From an uncultured Acidimicrobiales bacterium (GTDB lineage: Bacteria > Actinomycetota > Acidimicrobiia > Acidimicrobiales > Iamiaceae), in NCBI GenBank assembly GCA_937926025.1, contig CALANQ010000010.1:1-7073 (forward strand): a DNA stretch of 7,073 nt, written 5' to 3'. This document shows, piece after piece, positions 5,319 to 7,073 of this stretch (the first letter of the stretch is position 1; every line of letters starts with the position of its first letter). A program made the translations under genes and the position numbers. The notes under the pieces are model-generated. The model was not told the DNA's origin and did no database searches. It saw only the letters and a program-made list of their open reading frames with translations.

Positions 5319-5735
5319 ATGTTCAACGCACTTGCCATCTCCCAGATCTACGTCCTCGACCAGGATGAGGCCCTCGACTTCTACGTCGGGAAGCTCGGCC
5401 TCGAGGTCCACACGGACCAGGACCTCGGCTTCATGCGGTGGCTCACCGTCGCCGTGCCCAGCCAGCCCGATCGCCAGATCCTCCTGGAGCGCCCCGGCCC
5501 GCCGTCGATGGACGAGGCCACCGCCGCCGAGGTCCGGAACCTGCTCACGAAGGGCGTCACCGGCGGGCACCTGTTCTTCACCACCGAGGACTGCCAGGCC
5601 ACCTTCGAGGACCTGAAGGGCAAGGGCGTCGAGTTCACCCAGGAGCCGACCCAGATGCCCTACGGCATCGACTGCGGCCTGCGGGACCCCTTCGGCAACA
5701 GCATCCGCTTCAGCCAGCCCACCGCCCCCGCCTGA
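5319..5735 (+). CDS. VOC-family (glyoxalase/bleomycin-resistance fold) protein
   Basis: A complete 138-residue cytoplasmic protein with two beta-alpha-beta-beta-beta modules. The first module has IYVLDQDEALDFYVGKLGLEV (10-30), the second HLFFTTEDCQATFEDLKGKGVEF (84-106), ending in the family motif DPFGNSIRF (123-131). Members include glyoxalase I, extradiol dioxygenases and antibiotic-sequestering proteins. Aligning by eye, the usual first metal ligand His is Ile7, the His of module two is kept (H84), and the Glu after DPxGN is Arg130. A complete metal site is therefore unlikely, and a binding or sequestering role, or an unusual activity, is more plausible than glyoxalase. The start is ATG 5319, just after a -10 element. 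It lies 62 bases after the AraC gene on the same strand and is followed by a strong hairpin. The substrate is unknown. Confidence 0.9.
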   Translation: MFNALAISQIYVLDQDEALDFYVGKLGLEVHTDQDLGFMRWLTVAVPSQPDRQILLERPGPPSMDEATAAEVRNLLTKGVTGGHLFFTTEDCQATFEDLKGKGVEFTQEPTQMPYGIDCGLRDPFGNSIRFSQPTAPA

Positions 5736-5742
5736 TCGGTCA

Positions 5743-5767
5743 CCGACGGTTGCCCAGCAATCGTCGG
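5743..5767 (+). terminator. Strong hairpin between the VOC and lipase genes
   Basis: CCGACGGTTGC (5743-5753) pairs with GCAATCGTCGG (5757-5767) over eleven positions, with one G-T wobble and a three-base loop, CCA. It begins 7 bases after the VOC stop and ends 3 bases before the lipase stop. In RNA from the other strand the wobble becomes an A-C mismatch, so the stem is better for rightward (VOC) transcripts. No T tract follows, as is common for actinobacterial terminators. Confidence 0.75.
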
Positions 5768-5770
5768 GGA

Positions 5771-7018
5771 TCACCCGGCGGCGAGGACCTCGGGGCAGTC
5801 GTCGGTGGGCGGGCGACCGGCGAGGGCGTCGTCGAGGAACGCCGTGACCTGGTCCGACACCGCGCCGATCACCGAGTCGTGCGTGGCATCGGGGACCACC
5901 ACGACCCGGGCGACCTGGCCGGTCTCGCAGATCTGGCGCGCGGTGTCCCGGAAGCGGTCGATGACCACCCGGTCGTCCTTGGTGCCCGACGCCAGGAACA
6001 GCGGAACCCCGTCGACGGCGGTGGCGCCGACGTCGTTGTCGAGGATCACCGACCGGGCCGGCTCGGTCTCCCGGGGGTCGTGGGCGAACGCGCCGTCGAG
6101 GGCGACCGGGATGAGGGCGTCGGTGATCTCGCCGAGGCACCCGGTGTCGAACACCTCCGATGCCTCGAGCGCCTCCGGTGTGAAGTAGTCGCCCGGTGTC
6201 ATGGCCGCGCTCTCCGCCTGCGAGCCGTACACGCCCATCATCGTGAGGATGGTGGTGACGATTGGGTCGATGCCGCCGTAGACCCGGTCGAGCAGGGCGG
6301 CGGGCGCGAGGGCGACCGTGGCCTCCAGCTGCAGCTCCGGCGCCCGGTCGGCCGCCAGCTCGTGCGCGGCGAGCGCGCCGTGGCCGCCCTGCGAGTGCCC
6401 GACGGACAGCCACCGGTTGCCGGCGTGGGCGTCGGGCAGGTTCCGGGCCGCTCGCACGATGTCGATGACCGCGTTGCCCTCGTCGGCCTTGGACAGGTAG
6501 GCGTGGCGCTCGCCGATGGGGCCCAGGCCGATGTAGTCCGTCATCGCCCACACGCCGTCCACGCCCCAGTCCGGGGCCGCGGTCGCGGTCCGGCTCGGTG
6601 CGCACTGGGTGGCGATCCCGGTGGTGCCGTGGGCGGTGGACACGACGGGCCAGCCGTCATCGGGCGCGTCGGCGGTGGGGTAGGTGATGACCCCGGTGGT
6701 GGCGCGCGGCGCGCCTGTGGAGTCCTCGGACAGGTACATGACCCGATCGGTGATCCGCCCGTCGTCCTCGCCGATGCGCTGCACCCGGAGGAGGTCGCCG
6801 GGGTCGCCGTCGGGCAGCGGGTCCGGCACCTCGTAGAACCCGTCCACCGGACCGTCGTACGCCTCCGGCTCGATCGCAGCGCTGGCCGCGGAGGTCGTCG
6901 ACGTCGTCGACCGATCGGCCGAGGAGGACGGCGAGCTCGCGTCGGAGGAGCAGCCGCTGATCGCCGCCATCGCCAGCACCCCGAGGGCCAGCGCACCGGT
7001 TCCCCAAGCCCGTCGCAC
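5771..7018 (-). CDS. Lipid-anchored secretory lipase/esterase (LIP family, alpha/beta hydrolase)
   Basis: A 415-residue predicted lipoprotein hydrolase acting outside the cytoplasmic membrane. The signal peptide ends in lipobox I20-S21-G22-C23, followed by a Ser/Thr/Ala linker to about 50. The alpha/beta-hydrolase domain shows STAHGTTG (127-134, likely oxyanion region), TDYIGLGP (160-167, typical of LIP-family lipases), the nucleophile elbow GHSQGG (207-212, Ser209), an acid residue in SGTKDDR (Asp348 or Asp349) and DATHDSV with His380. The catalytic triad thus appears intact. Cysteines 139, 294, 364 and 408 could form disulfides. The likely reaction is hydrolysis of lipid or other carboxylic esters; the substrate is unknown. 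The start at GTG 7018 fits the signal peptide and a -10 seven bases upstream; no ribosome site is seen. It is convergent with the VOC gene and separated from it by the hairpin. Confidence 0.9.
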   Translation of the reverse strand: MRRAWGTGALALGVLAMAAISGCSSDASSPSSSADRSTTSTTSAASAAIEPEAYDGPVDGFYEVPDPLPDGDPGDLLRVQRIGEDDGRITDRVMYLSEDSTGAPRATTGVITYPTADAPDDGWPVVSTAHGTTGIATQCAPSRTATAAPDWGVDGVWAMTDYIGLGPIGERHAYLSKADEGNAVIDIVRAARNLPDAHAGNRWLSVGHSQGGHGALAAHELAADRAPELQLEATVALAPAALLDRVYGGIDPIVTTILTMMGVYGSQAESAAMTPGDYFTPEALEASEVFDTGCLGEITDALIPVALDGAFAHDPRETEPARSVILDNDVGATAVDGVPLFLASGTKDDRVVIDRFRDTARQICETGQVARVVVVPDATHDSVIGAVSDQVTAFLDDALAGRPPTDDCPEVLAAG

Positions 7019-7021
7019 CGC

Positions 7022-7033
7022 GGCGACCCTACC
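7022..7033 (-). promoter_or_regulatory. -10 element of the lipase gene, probably leaderless
   Basis: The minus strand reads GGTAGGGTCGCC; TAGGGT (7031-7026) fits TANNNT and is seven bases from the GTG at 7018. The block is identical in 11 of 12 positions to the one before the LLM gene (1046-1057). No clear -35 is seen in the remaining 40 bases of the window. Confidence 0.5.
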
Positions 7034-7073
7034 GCCTGGATCGCGTGCGGCCCTGTGGACCTGCGACGCGATG

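Noticed and set aside
5319..5735. Naming the VOC protein as glyoxalase I or a bleomycin-resistance protein
   Set aside because: Only the general fold is supported, and two of the usual metal-ligand positions are replaced, so a specific activity name is not justified.
3879..6605. Long minus-strand open frame antisense to the LuxR, AraC and VOC genes
   Set aside because: No recognisable domain, skewed Arg/Gly/Ala composition, and the opposite strand encodes three proteins with clear family motifs.

Overview
The window is a GC-rich, gene-dense stretch of bacterial chromosome. Almost every third codon position is G or C. An LLM-class F420-type oxidoreductase, Thr/Ala/Glu-rich lipoprotein linkers, a large-LuxR-type regulator and several short-leader or leaderless starts all point to an actinobacterium. 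The lipoprotein and promoter style is compatible with Acidimicrobiia, but that placement is inference. I see no tRNA, rRNA, CRISPR array, insertion sequence, integrase or phage gene. No gene-free stretch exceeds 300 bases; the longest is the 204-base divergent region at 889-1092.

Layout, left to right: the 3' end of a sulfatase gene (+, 1-339) meets a small lipoprotein of unknown function (-, 361-888). A divergent promoter region follows, holding a perfect G-quadruplex motif and a good -35/-10 promoter for the lipoprotein. Next are an Rv1855c-like LLM flavin/F420 oxidoreductase (+, 1093-1932), a second, larger lipoprotein with a two-cysteine C-terminal domain (-, 1989-3080), and a second divergent region. 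Then come three genes on the + strand: a LuxR/LAL-type regulator with helical repeats and a C-terminal HTH but no ATPase (3214-4815), a two-HTH-only AraC-family regulator (4864-5256), and a VOC/glyoxalase-fold protein (5319-5735). A strong hairpin separates the VOC gene from a convergent lipid-anchored secretory lipase of the LIP family (-, 5771-7018).

Functionally, the minus-strand genes are all predicted cell-surface lipoproteins, including one hydrolase. The plus-strand genes are cytoplasmic (oxidoreductase, regulators, VOC protein), apart from the incomplete sulfatase, whose location cannot be judged. The most coherent unit is the AraC regulator plus VOC pair, which looks like a small regulator/ligand-binding cassette. 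I do not see a clearly new defence or mobile system. The points most worth following are the AraC-VOC cassette with a metal-ligand-poor VOC protein, the G-quadruplex next to a ribosome binding site, the ATPase-less LAL regulator, and the split between Shine-Dalgarno and leaderless starts.
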